Shown here piece after piece: positions 1 to 8,710 of a stretch of 64,000 nt of DNA. The notes under the pieces were generated by a model. The model was not told the DNA's origin, did no database searches, and worked only from the letters and a program-made list of their open reading frames with translations. The translations under genes were made by a program, and so were the position numbers. How positions within the stretch are numbered: position 1 is the first letter of the stretch; each line of letters opens with the position of its first letter. This DNA comes from an uncultured Blautia sp. (GTDB lineage: Bacteria > Bacillota > Clostridia > Lachnospirales > Lachnospiraceae), in contig CALCDJ010000078.1 in the NCBI GenBank assembly GCA_937900135.1, positions 124,001 through 188,000 of the forward strand, given 5' to 3'.

Positions 1-230
1 GTCAGAACAAGTAAGGGAACTCCTCCGCAGATAAGGCAGACCAGGATGACTTCCAGCAAACCGCCGCGAAGCTCCCCCTGCTCTGTTTTTGGAAAAAATC
101 TGCGAATCCCCCGTTCCAGAAGAGAGATCAGATTGCCGATCAGGCACACCGGATGGTACATCCACCTGGGGTCGCCAAAACAGAGATCCAGAAGAAATCC
201 AGCTGCCAGTGCAAACATATGATACGTCAT
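1..230 (-). CDS. cbiB: Adenosylcobinamide-phosphate synthase CbiB/CobD, N-terminal part (cut by window edge)
   Basis: This is the amino-terminal 76 or so residues of an integral-membrane protein whose remainder lies beyond the left edge. The start is a hydrophobic segment followed by a GDPRWMYHPVCLIG motif, the signature of the CbiB/CobD family near its N-terminus. The family attaches the aminopropanol (phosphate) arm to cobyric acid late in cobalamin synthesis, at the membrane. The ATG at 228-230 sits two bases after the stop of cbiA, so the two genes are probably translationally coupled. It is the most distal gene of the cbi operon seen here. Its length and C-terminus cannot be judged. Confidence 0.88.
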   Translation of the reverse strand, partial: MTYHMFALAAGFLLDLCFGDPRWMYHPVCLIGNLISLLERGIRRFFPKTEQGELRGGLLEVILVCLICGGVPLLVL

Positions 231-231
231 T

Positions 232-1620
232 TTATTTTTCCTGCTTCCTTTTTTTTCTGTATTGTTCACAGGTTTCCAGAAACATTCCGGGAACTCTGGG
301 ATTTCCATAGTAATATAAATGCGGAAACCCGGCCAGAAGCGTGTCTGTCCTGTGCATGCAGTTCCATCCCCTGGTACTTTGGGGTTTTGCCGCATAAAAA
401 GCCTCTCCGCAGTTTGAGGAATCGTAATAATGGAATTCATGGGCAGGAATGGGACCAAAGCCTTCTTCCTTCGCCTCTGTAAGGGTGATATAACCAAACC
501 GGCCAAGCTTCGGCGTGCGGTAAGCGTTTCCAGGAAGCACTCCTGTCATTTTTCGCATCTGCCCATCCTTCATATCTTCCAGCGTCTCATGAAGATACAT
601 AAAGCCTCCGCATTCTGCCATTGCAGGCATCCCACCCTGTAAAGCCTGAAAAATCTCCTGCCGCATGGCGGTGTTTTCTTCCAGCGTCTTTGCATGCAAT
701 TCCGGATACCCCCCATATAACAGCAATCCATCCAGTTCCTCTGGAAGATGTCTGTCATGCAGAGGAGAAAACCAGACAAGTTCTGCTCCCATCTCTCTTA
801 AAAGACGGAAATTGTCCTCATAAAAGAAGCAAAACGCTTCATCCTTGGCCACACCAATCCGTACAGGCTTCTCCGTATGATACCCAAAGGCCTTCTCCTC
901 TTCTTCCAGATTCTCCTGACAGGAAAAAGAGGGCGCTTCTCTGGAAAGAGATAAAATCCCCTGGATATCCAGCGTTTGCTCCAGAATTTCTGCAAGAGCA
1001 TTCAGCCGTTTCTTTAATTCTGGAATTTCTTCCGGAAGCACCAGTCCCAGATGGCGGCTTTCAATGACACAATCCTCCACCTTAGGCACATATCCAAGAA
1101 CCTTTACCGGAAGAGTACTTTCTATCAGTTTTTTCATCCGGGGATACAGCATTGGAGACATCTGGTTAAAGATGACCCCTTTGATGTGGCTTTCTTTCTG
1201 ATATTCCACAAATCCTTTAATATAGGCCGCCAGGGAAACACTCATTCCTTTGCTGTTGACAATGAGAATCACCGGCGTGTCTGTGGTATCTGCCAGATCA
1301 AAGGCGCTGGCCAGAAACGTGGTTCCTCCCACACCGTCATAGTACCCCATAACGCCTTCCATCACCGCCAGATCCACACCTTCTCCGTTTTTTTTCAGCA
1401 GATAGCGGGTACGGTTCTCACCTGTAAAAAAAGTATCCAGATTTCGGGATTTTGTACCAATAACCTGACTATGAAACATGGGATCAATATAATCCGGTCC
1501 GCATTTAAAGGATGCCACCTTCAGCCCCCGGTTGACCAACGCCTGGAGCAGACCGCAGGTGATCAGGGTTTTTCCGCTTCCACTGGCCCCTGCTGCCAGA
1601 AGAATTCTTGGAAGTTTCAT
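232..1620 (-). CDS. cbiA: Cobyrinate a,c-diamide synthase CbiA
   Basis: The 462-residue length is normal for CbiA, which amidates the a and c carboxylates of (cob)yrinate using glutamine and ATP in the cytoplasm. Residues 10-18 (AAGASGSGKT) form the P-loop of the synthetase domain. The C-terminal half (from about residue 250) is a class I glutamine amidotransferase-like domain with its nucleophile at Cys337 in a MAECGGFMYL context and a trailing HEFHY motif. The ATG overlaps the stop of the upstream cbiJ-cbiE-cbiT fusion by four bases (ATGA), which supports coupled translation. CobB of the aerobic pathway is homologous, but the neighbouring cbi genes make the anaerobic CbiA assignment the better one. 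Confidence 0.95.
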   Translation of the reverse strand: MKLPRILLAAGASGSGKTLITCGLLQALVNRGLKVASFKCGPDYIDPMFHSQVIGTKSRNLDTFFTGENRTRYLLKKNGEGVDLAVMEGVMGYYDGVGGTTFLASAFDLADTTDTPVILIVNSKGMSVSLAAYIKGFVEYQKESHIKGVIFNQMSPMLYPRMKKLIESTLPVKVLGYVPKVEDCVIESRHLGLVLPEEIPELKKRLNALAEILEQTLDIQGILSLSREAPSFSCQENLEEEEKAFGYHTEKPVRIGVAKDEAFCFFYEDNFRLLREMGAELVWFSPLHDRHLPEELDGLLLYGGYPELHAKTLEENTAMRQEIFQALQGGMPAMAECGGFMYLHETLEDMKDGQMRKMTGVLPGNAYRTPKLGRFGYITLTEAKEEGFGPIPAHEFHYYDSSNCGEAFYAAKPQSTRGWNCMHRTDTLLAGFPHLYYYGNPRVPGMFLETCEQYRKKRKQEK

Positions 1621-3584
1621 GGGTGTTCTCCTTTCTGACAGGTAATGATATAAATGGGATTTTCTCCCATCATCATATGGTAACAGCCCAGCTCCTTCCC
1701 CCGGGAAACACTCAACTGTACGATTTCCGTTTCTTCAAGCGCCTGTTCCTTTAAAACAGCCAGCGCTTCCGTAAGAGTCTCCAGAGTAATACAGTTGATC
1801 ACCATACGCACCTGTGGGTTCTTCTCCAGAAGAAGGGTAACAATCTCCCTTAAATTTCCAGAGGAACCGCCGATAAATGCATGGGTAGGCGGCGGAAGTT
1901 CTTCCATGGCCCCCGGAGCCGTTCCCTCTATGATCTTTAAATGATCCACACCAAACTTTTTCTTATTTTCTTTCAGAAGCCCAATGGCCTCTTCTTTTTT
2001 CTCAATGGCATATACGGTGCCCTGGTGGGCGCGAAGAGCCATTTCCACGGAAACAGAACCGGTTCCGGCTCCCACATCATAGCAGATAGAATCTTCCCTG
2101 AGACGAAGCTTGGAAAGAGAAACCGTTCGTACCTCTTCTTTTGTCATAGGGGCTTTTCCCCTCAAAAATTCTCCATCTGGAATTCCATGGGTTGCGTAAG
2201 ATGGACAGGCTTTGGGATTACAGGCGCAGATCACACTTAAGGCATCTCCCTGATAGTCCACCAGCGCTTCTGCCGATTTGTGGAAGATTTTCTCATTTTC
2301 GTAGGACAGGTTTTCCCCCACATAAAGGCCTACCTGCCCCAGTCCGGCATCCACCAGACGCCGCGCCAGCTCTCTTGTTCCGTCAGCCGTTCCCAGAATT
2401 GCAAACACCTTGGGATTTTGACGAATCAGAGACACCAGATTACAGCTTCTTCCATGGGCGCTGACAATTTTTGCGTCCTCCCAGGAGAGATGTATTTTTG
2501 CCATAAAATAAACCACAGAGGAAATACCGCAAAGAACCTCTGTCTCATCTCCAAGAACCTCCAGGAGCTTCTTGGCTCCGCTATAAAAGCCCACATCTCC
2601 GGAAAGGGCAATCACTACCTTCTGATACTGGGGATGCGCATCCAGATATGCGGCAATGGCTTCGCTTCGATATTCATACAGAAAAGCCTGACCTGGACGG
2701 CGTACACCATCCACCATTCTTTTTGCTCCAATGAGCAGATCCCCTTCCTGCAGAGCTTTTTTCCCTTCTATGGTCAGCGTCTCTTCTGTTCCCATTCCAA
2801 TTCCCAGAAGGGTGATTTTTCTCTTAACAGAAAATCCATATCGGTTCGCCAGCATATCTTTGCAAGCTCCAAGGGAAAGACCGGTTTCTTTTTTGGGCCG
2901 TCCAATGACAATCGCCTGAACGCCGCAGTCCCGGGCAGCCTCCATTTTTTCCAAAAAGCCCCCTGCATGTCCGCCGTCCTTTGTCACCAGAAACCTGCAC
3001 TCATACTGGCGAAGCATGGCCCGATTCAATTCCCTGGAAAACGGCCCCTGCATCCCAATGAGATGCCGTCCTTCAAAGCCTGCTGCCCTACATGTTTCCA
3101 GAACAGAGGGAAGGGATAGGACCCTTGCATAAATCCGGTTCTCATAATCAGAAAGGGATGTAAATTTTTTCAGTTCCTTACTGCCTGTGGTGAGAAGGAT
3201 GTTTCCTTTCTGTGTTTCCAGATATGCAATGGCCTCTTCTACGGAATCCACATAGATCGCAGCTTCCCGCTCACTTTCTTCCCGGAGCACACGCTGGTAT
3301 TCCACCCCTGTCTGTTCACAGGCGCTGCAGATATTCTCTGTTACCTCTGCCGCATAAGGATGTGTCGCATCCAGCACAAGTTCCGGCTGTTCATCTCTCA
3401 GAAACACACTCATCTCTTCTTCATTTAATCGTCCTGTCCGAATATGGAGAAAAGGCCCTTCTTCCAGAGACTTTCCCCCGTATTCTGTTGCCACGCACCC
3501 ACAGACCGAAACGCAGTTTTCTGCAAGAAACCGGCAGAGTTCGTACCCTTCCGTTGTTCCTGCAAACACAATGGCTTTATACAT
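1617..3584 (-). CDS. Triple fusion: precorrin-6A reductase CbiJ + CbiE methyltransferase + CbiT decarboxylating methyltransferase
   Basis: This 655-residue protein joins three consecutive corrin-ring steps. Residues 1-250 are CbiJ/CobK-like (FAGTTEGYEL at the start, DATHPYA near 72-78), the reductase acting on (cobalt-)precorrin-6A. Residues about 255-465 are CbiE, a tetrapyrrole C5-methyltransferase with LLGIGMGTEE near 259 and LSGDVGFYSG at 327-336. Residues about 470-655 are CbiT, with the SAM-binding DVGAGTGS at 503-510 and IGGSSGNL near 571. CbiE-CbiT fusions (CobL) are common; adding CbiJ at the N-terminus is less so. No frameshift or stop breaks the frame. It overlaps cbiH by eight bases upstream and cbiA by four downstream. 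Confidence 0.93.
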   Translation of the reverse strand: MYKAIVFAGTTEGYELCRFLAENCVSVCGCVATEYGGKSLEEGPFLHIRTGRLNEEEMSVFLRDEQPELVLDATHPYAAEVTENICSACEQTGVEYQRVLREESEREAAIYVDSVEEAIAYLETQKGNILLTTGSKELKKFTSLSDYENRIYARVLSLPSVLETCRAAGFEGRHLIGMQGPFSRELNRAMLRQYECRFLVTKDGGHAGGFLEKMEAARDCGVQAIVIGRPKKETGLSLGACKDMLANRYGFSVKRKITLLGIGMGTEETLTIEGKKALQEGDLLIGAKRMVDGVRRPGQAFLYEYRSEAIAAYLDAHPQYQKVVIALSGDVGFYSGAKKLLEVLGDETEVLCGISSVVYFMAKIHLSWEDAKIVSAHGRSCNLVSLIRQNPKVFAILGTADGTRELARRLVDAGLGQVGLYVGENLSYENEKIFHKSAEALVDYQGDALSVICACNPKACPSYATHGIPDGEFLRGKAPMTKEEVRTVSLSKLRLREDSICYDVGAGTGSVSVEMALRAHQGTVYAIEKKEEAIGLLKENKKKFGVDHLKIIEGTAPGAMEELPPPTHAFIGGSSGNLREIVTLLLEKNPQVRMVINCITLETLTEALAVLKEQALEETEIVQLSVSRGKELGCYHMMMGENPIYIITCQKGEHP

Positions 3585-4308
3585 TTCGATATCCTCTCGG
3601 TGTTACCATTTTTCCATGAAGTTCTTTTGTCTGAGAATTTCCGATAAATACAGTTGTGAACATATCCACCTGGGTATCCCGTAATTCCTTTAAAGTCATC
3701 ACACGGGAAACCTCCCCTTCTCTTGCAATATGTCCAACGATTCCACAAACTGTATCCGGCGACTGATACTTCATCACCAGATCGCAGGCTTTCTGAAGAT
3801 AATCGTGGCGCTTCTTGCTGGAAGGATTATAGAGACAGATGACAAAATCTGCCTTCGCTGCGCAGAGCAGACGATTTTCGATTTTTTCCCAGGGGGTAAG
3901 AAGATCGCTTAAACTGATCAGACAGAAATCATGAATCAGCGGCGCTCCCAGCACCGCAGCGCCGCCTGTGGCAGCTGTTACGCCTGGAATAATCTCCAGT
4001 TCCACCTGAGGATATTTTTCTCCCACTTCATACATAAGACCAGCCATTCCATAGACACCGGCATCTCCGCTGCAGATCATGGAAACAACCTTTCCTTTTT
4101 CTGCCTCCTCAAAAGCCAGAACACAACGATCCACCTCTTTTTTCATGGGTGTGGTGAGAAATTCTTTTTCAGAGAAATACTCCTTCACCAGATCCACATA
4201 TACGGTGTATCCAATGATTACATCACTTTCCTTTAATGCACAGATTGCTTTTCCAGTCATCTGTTCATAAGCTCCCGGTCCAATTCCAACAACATATATT
4301 TTATTCAA
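3577..4308 (-). CDS. cbiH: Precorrin-3B/cobalt-factor III C17-methyltransferase CbiH
   Basis: This 243-residue protein has the tetrapyrrole methylase fold. It opens with IYVVGIGPGAYEQMTGKA, the SAM-binding GIGPG motif of CbiH/CobJ, and carries MICSGDAGVYGMAGL, the second conserved glycine-rich loop. It methylates C17 and drives the ring contraction of the porphyrin macrocycle. The C-terminus has TTVFIGNSQTKELHGKMVTPRGY, typical of the family. It overlaps cbiG by eight bases upstream and the CbiJ-E-T fusion by eight bases downstream, so the operon is tightly packed. There is no Fe-S or CbiG extension, unlike some fused CbiGH proteins. Confidence 0.95.
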   Translation of the reverse strand: MNKIYVVGIGPGAYEQMTGKAICALKESDVIIGYTVYVDLVKEYFSEKEFLTTPMKKEVDRCVLAFEEAEKGKVVSMICSGDAGVYGMAGLMYEVGEKYPQVELEIIPGVTAATGGAAVLGAPLIHDFCLISLSDLLTPWEKIENRLLCAAKADFVICLYNPSSKKRHDYLQKACDLVMKYQSPDTVCGIVGHIAREGEVSRVMTLKELRDTQVDMFTTVFIGNSQTKELHGKMVTPRGYRNV

Positions 4309-5371
4309 AACGAATCCTCCAATCTACGCGGGCAGCTGCTGTGGTTACTCCGTCCCTGCCCTGTTTTTTCTGTATTAATGTCCCATTATTTGCGGAAAGA
4401 ACAGCGCTTCGTTCACATACATTGTCCACTCCCGTAATCTTCTGCACAAATGCAGACGGGGTAAAGATCCCCTTCACCTGAAGCAGCTCCTCTTTTGTAT
4501 ACGTCCAGAATGGAATCTGCCAGGCATGAGATAACGCCTGGATTCCAGCTTCTTCCTTTTTCAGATCAATGCTGGCAAAGCCTTTTATGGCCTCCCGGTA
4601 AAGATCTATGCGGGTAAGGCACTCTTCTGCCGCTGCCTGAATTACCGATTCTTCCTGTCCTTTCCTGCAGCCAATTCCCATGGTTACTGCCTTTGGGACC
4701 ACCTGCGCAGTAGTAAAAAAGGGCAGGCAGCCTTTATGTATAGTAACAGCAATCCCTATGGGAAGTTTTTTTCCTTTCTGTCCCCCGGATTGCAGGGAGA
4801 TCCCCTCCCGGTCACAGAGAACCAGTCCCTTTGGAAGGGCTTCAGAAAAAGAAAACTCACTGTAAAATCCAACCGGTTCTCCAGCCAGAATCGCTGCAGA
4901 TACTTCTTTGGTTGCTTTCATATGAAAAAGAGCGCAGCCATTCTTTTTTGCAAAGACATCCACCGCAAACCGCTCATGAAGATCTGTGGCTGTAGTCACA
5001 ATGGGAATGGCCCCCAATCCCTTTGCTGCTTCAAGGGCCAGTTCGTTAGCCCCTCCCAGGTGTCCGGAAAGAAGGGAAATCACATACGTTCCACATTCAT
5101 CCACCACCAGCACCGCCGGATCTTTTGTTTTTTTCTCAATATAAGGAGCAATACTCCGCACCGCTATGCCGCAGGCGCCCACAAAAATAATCCCCTCTGC
5201 ACAGGTAAACTGCATGCCGGTCCATTCCTTCACACTTTCCCGGACAGAGTCCGGCAAATACCTGCTTTTTCCTTCCAGGGTCACTTCCATATTTTTTTCT
5301 TTTAAATGGGAAGCCAGACGGCTGGCAGTCTCCCAGCCGGTCAGGCTAAAGCAGATAATGGCAATCTTCAT
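4301..5371 (-). CDS. cbiG: Cobalt-precorrin-5A hydrolase CbiG
   Basis: The 356-residue product has the CbiG architecture. The N-terminal domain (about 1-120) contains ICFSLTGWETASRLA, the central part contains FVGACGIAVRSIAPYI and SLLSGHLGGANELA, and the C-terminal CbiG_C domain contains VTMGIGCRKGQEES and later IKGFASIDLKKEE. The enzyme opens the delta-lactone of cobalt-precorrin-5A and releases acetaldehyde, a step found only in the anaerobic route. It therefore marks the pathway as oxygen-independent. It lies between cbiF (18-base gap) and cbiH (8-base overlap). Confidence 0.95.
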   Translation of the reverse strand: MKIAIICFSLTGWETASRLASHLKEKNMEVTLEGKSRYLPDSVRESVKEWTGMQFTCAEGIIFVGACGIAVRSIAPYIEKKTKDPAVLVVDECGTYVISLLSGHLGGANELALEAAKGLGAIPIVTTATDLHERFAVDVFAKKNGCALFHMKATKEVSAAILAGEPVGFYSEFSFSEALPKGLVLCDREGISLQSGGQKGKKLPIGIAVTIHKGCLPFFTTAQVVPKAVTMGIGCRKGQEESVIQAAAEECLTRIDLYREAIKGFASIDLKKEEAGIQALSHAWQIPFWTYTKEELLQVKGIFTPSAFVQKITGVDNVCERSAVLSANNGTLIQKKQGRDGVTTAAARVDWRIRFE

Positions 5372-5389
5372 ACGCTGCTTCCCCTTTCT

Positions 5390-6154
5390 TTAGAGGGAAT
5401 CCGTTCCCTTACGAAATTCCGTGGTAAAGCCTGGATCATACAGTTTGGAGCGATCGTAATGAGAAGCCTTTACTGCATCTCCAATAAGCATCAGCGCTGT
5501 TTTTGTAATGTTGTGTTCTTTTGCAGTCTGCGCCAGAGTTTCCACTGTACAAAGATAGGTTTCCTCTTCCGGCCAGGTTGCCTTATAGACAATCGCTGTG
5601 GGAGTTTCCGGCCGATATCCTCCCTCAATCAGACGGCGGCTCAGTTCTTCCAGCATTCCTGTGCTTAAAAATACCACCATTGTGGCATTGTGCGCTGCAA
5701 AAGACTGAATGCTCTCCTTTTTCGGAACCGGTGTTCTTCCTTCCATTCTGGTAATAATCACACTCTGGGAGATATCCGGAAGTGTATATTCCAGGTTCAG
5801 CGCGCTGGCTGCGCCACAGAATGCACTGACACCGGGACAGGTATCATAAGGAATTCCTTTTTCGTCCAGAATATCCATCTGTTCCCGGATTGCTCCGTAA
5901 ATACAAGGATCTCCTGTGTGGAGACGTACAACCATTTTCCCCTTCTCCTCTGCTTTTTCCATCACAGAGATTACTTCCTCCAGCGTCATTTTTGCGCTGT
6001 TATAAATGGTGCACACATCCTTGCTGTATTCCAGCAGCTTGGGATTTACCAGGGAACCTGCATAAATAATCACATCTGCCTCTTCTAAATACTGTTTTCC
6101 TCTTACGGTAATGAGATCCGGTGCCCCCGGTCCTGCTCCTACAAAATGTACCAT
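5390..6154 (-). CDS. cbiF: Cobalt-precorrin-4 C11-methyltransferase CbiF
   Basis: This is a 254-residue SAM-dependent tetrapyrrole methylase. It begins MVHFVGAGPGAPDLITVRG, the hallmark start of CbiF/CobM, and has RLHTGDPCIYGAIREQ as the second SAM-contact loop. It adds the C11 methyl group to cobalt-precorrin-4. A good Shine-Dalgarno (AGGAGAA) lies before the ATG on the minus strand. It is separated from cbiD by about 45 bases and sits second in the transcription order of this operon. Confidence 0.96.
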   Translation of the reverse strand: MVHFVGAGPGAPDLITVRGKQYLEEADVIIYAGSLVNPKLLEYSKDVCTIYNSAKMTLEEVISVMEKAEEKGKMVVRLHTGDPCIYGAIREQMDILDEKGIPYDTCPGVSAFCGAASALNLEYTLPDISQSVIITRMEGRTPVPKKESIQSFAAHNATMVVFLSTGMLEELSRRLIEGGYRPETPTAIVYKATWPEEETYLCTVETLAQTAKEHNITKTALMLIGDAVKASHYDRSKLYDPGFTTEFRKGTDSL

Positions 6155-6200
6155 TGTCTTCTTCTCCTTTATTTTCTGCTCTTTTTATTTTCAGATTTTA

Positions 6201-7421
6201 TTATTTTCCACGCAGTCTCTGCTCCTGCTGCTGTAAGGCATGCATCAGCGCTTCCGCATCCGGGCTCTGCCCAAGCCATCCCTTTTCGTTGGAAAAGATC
6301 ACTGCTCCCAGTTGAATCTGTTCATAAGAACGATGATCCAGATAGAACTGGATTCTTTGGGTAAGGTCTTTCATGGCTGGCTGCAGAAGATCATTCTTTT
6401 CCAGAATTTCCAACGCCTCATCTGTGGTCTGACAATCCAGTATGGCCTTTGCACAGGAAAGCGTGCCTCCTGCCCGAATGGCATTGGATGCCAGGATTTC
6501 CATACGTCCATCTGCGCTGTGGGAATGGGTATTCATAATTCCGGCTCCCACCTTTACAAATTTTCCTATATGGGCCACAAAAAGAATCCCCTTCACGCCC
6601 AGATTTACTGCCATATCAATGGTTTCTCCCACATAGTTGCTGCATTTGATATTCCGCTCAAACGGAAGATTTCCATGCTTCTTCAGATACTCCGCACCGT
6701 AATTTCCCGGTGTAACCAGAAGATATGTCTCTCCCTGAGCCACATGCTGGCGCATTTCTACGCCAATACTTTCAATCAATGCCTTTTCACTCATAGGCTC
6801 CACAATTCCCGTGGTTCCCAGAATCGAGATTCCTCCCTGGATTCCAAGTCGGGGATTAAAAGTCCGTTTTCCTCTTTCTTCCCCCTCTGGGACATAAATC
6901 GTAAGGAGCAGAGTTCCCTTACCTCCATATCTGGAAACTGCCTCGTGAACTTCCTGAAAAATCATGGCTCTTGGTACCTTATTGATTGCCGGTTCCCCTA
7001 TCTTCTGCGTAAGTCCAGGCTTTGTCACTCGACCAACGCCCACGCCGCCCCGCAGGATCACCTGAAAGCCTTCCACCTCTTTTATGAAATCTCCTGGCTG
7101 CGCCTCTTCTTCTGTGGAATCCATTCGCTGTGCTTTTGCATAAATCCAAAGACCATGGGTGGTATCCGGATCATCTCCCCCGTCCTTTTCCACGGCACAG
7201 CTCACTTCCTGTTCTTTCTGGCACACATCCTTTAATTCCAGGAACAAAGGAATTCCCTTAGGGGTCATCAAGGTCACTTCTGAAAGAGACTTCCCTCCCA
7301 GAAGCATTTCCACCGCTCCCTTTACTGCGGCAGCTGCACAGGAACCAGTGGTATACCCAAAGCGCATTTTTTTCTGATTTCGGATCACATAGTAATCTTC
7401 CAGCCCATTTTTTCTGTCCAT
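6201..7421 (-). CDS. cbiD: Cobalt-precorrin-5B C1-methyltransferase CbiD
   Basis: CbiD methylates C1 of cobalt-precorrin-5B in the anaerobic cobalamin pathway. The start used here is the ATG at 7419-7421, preceded by AGGAAAGGG, giving about 406 residues. A longer open frame runs upstream but crosses the riboswitch and its terminator, so it is not the coding start. The protein has the family motif RFGYTTGSCAAAAVKGA near its N-terminus, then DDPDTTHGLWIYA and VGVGRVTKPGL. The C-terminal part has FVAHIGKFVKVGAGIMNTHS. It is the first gene of the cbi operon and is directly controlled by the upstream cobalamin riboswitch. Confidence 0.95.
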   Translation of the reverse strand: MDRKNGLEDYYVIRNQKKMRFGYTTGSCAAAAVKGAVEMLLGGKSLSEVTLMTPKGIPLFLELKDVCQKEQEVSCAVEKDGGDDPDTTHGLWIYAKAQRMDSTEEEAQPGDFIKEVEGFQVILRGGVGVGRVTKPGLTQKIGEPAINKVPRAMIFQEVHEAVSRYGGKGTLLLTIYVPEGEERGKRTFNPRLGIQGGISILGTTGIVEPMSEKALIESIGVEMRQHVAQGETYLLVTPGNYGAEYLKKHGNLPFERNIKCSNYVGETIDMAVNLGVKGILFVAHIGKFVKVGAGIMNTHSHSADGRMEILASNAIRAGGTLSCAKAILDCQTTDEALEILEKNDLLQPAMKDLTQRIQFYLDHRSYEQIQLGAVIFSNEKGWLGQSPDAEALMHALQQQEQRLRGK

Positions 7422-7435
7422 GATTTCCCTTTCCT

Positions 7436-7474
7436 GTAAAAAAAAGAAGTTTTGTTGAAGGCAACAAAACTTCT
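7436..7474 (-). terminator. Intrinsic terminator of the cobalamin riboswitch
   Basis: On the minus strand a perfect 13-bp stem (arms 7462-7474 and 7445-7457) with a four-base loop is followed by nine T residues. It lies between the riboswitch core and the cbiD ribosome site, so it is the expression platform that stops transcription when cobalamin is bound. Confidence 0.93.
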
Positions 7475-7484
7475 GATTCTCAAT

Positions 7485-7622
7485 GAATAGAAATAGAAAG
7501 CTCCCGGTTGCCGCAGGCTCTTTCTGTTCGCATAAAAAGGTATCCAGTATCTGGCTTTTACAGTAACGGACTTGCGCAGGACTTTCAACTGCTTCCTGAA
7601 AATACCTTTTCTTTTTTATTCC
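7485..7622 (-). ncRNA. Cobalamin riboswitch upstream of cbiD
   Basis: Read on the minus strand, the leader is closed by pairing of AAAAGGTAT (7602-7610) with ATACCTTTTT (7534-7543). Inside are GGAAGCAGTTGAAAGTCC, matching the conserved GGGAAxxxGGTGAAAxTCC core, then the GTTACTGTAA element matching ACTGT, and AGCCAGATACTGGATACC (7539-7556), matching the B12 box. Downstream sequence to about 7485 may form the peripheral stem and loop that contacts the core. Position before cbiD and the following terminator fit transcriptional repression by cobalamin. The exact 3' limit is estimated. Confidence 0.9.
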
Positions 7623-7629
7623 GTTCTTT

Positions 7630-7658
7630 ATTATATTCTTTCCCCCTATAAAAGTCAA
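7630..7658 (-). promoter_or_regulatory. Sigma-A type promoter of the cbi operon
   Basis: TTGACT (7653-7658) and TATAAT (7630-7635) on the minus strand are separated by exactly 17 bases. Transcription would begin near 7623, just before the riboswitch. Confidence 0.88.
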
Positions 7659-7807
7659 TTCTTATGGCTCATTTCACCGGAAAAACCCACGTTTCCCCAC
7701 ATTTCCATTCCAGCTTCGGAAGTTCTGGCAATTTCAGCCAGGACATGGTACACTAAAAGTTACGAATCAATATCCGGCATGAATTTCATGCCTGCAAGGA
7801 GTACCCC

Positions 7808-8710
7808 ATGGATCGAATCTTTACTTATGAAATCCAGGAAGAAGAACAGGAAATGGAACTTCTTTCCTTCCTGCGTTCCCGCGGCTTTTCCCGCCACATT
7901 CTTACTGCCATGAAGGCAGACAAACAGGCCATCTGTTTAAATGGAGAGCGGGGATTTGGACACAGACTTCTGAAAAAAGGAGATCATCTCTCCATCCGTC
8001 TTCTGGAAACAGAGGCTTCTCCCCATATCCTGCCCAAACACCTTCCTGTTTCTATTCTATATGAAGATGAAGACCTTCTGGTCGTCAATAAACCTTCCAA
8101 TATGCCCATTCATCCCTCCCAGGGGAATTACGAAAACACCCTGGCAAATGCAGTGGCTTATTATTACGCTTCCCAGGGAAAGACCTTTATCTTTCGCTGC
8201 ATCAACCGATTGGACCGGGACACCACCGGCGCCCTAATCCTTGCCAAAAATGCGTTAAGCGCCGCCATTCTTTCCAGCCAGATGAAAAACCGACAGATTC
8301 ACCGCACCTATCTGGCTCTGGCTGAGGGAAAAACCCCTTCTCAGGGAACCATCTCTGCACCTATCGCCAGAGTTTCCGGTTCCACCATAGAACGGGAAGT
8401 CAGCCTGGAAAACGGAGCACCTGCGGTGACGCACTTTGAACGGCTGGATTATCAAAACAACCTGTCTCTCATTGCCCTTCGTCTGGAAACCGGACGTACC
8501 CATCAGATCCGTGTACATATGCGCCATCTGGGCTACCCCCTTCCCGGTGATTATCTGTATCACCCATCCTATGAAAAAATACAGAGACAGGCGCTCCATT
8601 CCTTTCAACTGGAGTTTCTGCATCCCATTACCGGTGAGCCTTTGTTGTTCACGGCTCCGGTTCCGGAGGATTTTATACTTGCATTTCACAAAGGAGGATC
8701 TAAAAAATGA
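7808..8710 (+). CDS. RluA-family 23S rRNA/tRNA pseudouridine synthase
   Basis: This is a 300-residue RluA-family pseudouridine synthase of the RluD type. An N-terminal S4-like region (about 1-80) precedes the catalytic domain that starts at ILYEDEDLLVVNKPSNMPIHPS. The catalytic aspartate lies in CINRLDRDTTGALILAKN, where the usual HRLD has become NRLD. ETGRTHQIRVHMRHLGYPLPGD is the second conserved block. The ATG is preceded by AAGGAG. A perfect 7-bp inverted repeat (GGCATGA/TCATGCC) lies at about 7772-7788 just upstream and could be an operator or leader hairpin. It overlaps the next gene by four bases. The RNA target is not determined by sequence alone. Confidence 0.92.
   Translation: MDRIFTYEIQEEEQEMELLSFLRSRGFSRHILTAMKADKQAICLNGERGFGHRLLKKGDHLSIRLLETEASPHILPKHLPVSILYEDEDLLVVNKPSNMPIHPSQGNYENTLANAVAYYYASQGKTFIFRCINRLDRDTTGALILAKNALSAAILSSQMKNRQIHRTYLALAEGKTPSQGTISAPIARVSGSTIEREVSLENGAPAVTHFERLDYQNNLSLIALRLETGRTHQIRVHMRHLGYPLPGDYLYHPSYEKIQRQALHSFQLEFLHPITGEPLLFTAPVPEDFILAFHKGGSKK

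Noticed and set aside
6240..7235. A 331-residue open frame on the plus strand opposite cbiD
   Set aside because: It overlaps cbiD completely and has no recognisable domain.
7422..7658. N-terminal extension of cbiD by 79 residues
   Set aside because: The extra codons cover the riboswitch and terminator; the ATG at 7421 has a proper ribosome site and aligns with the family start.
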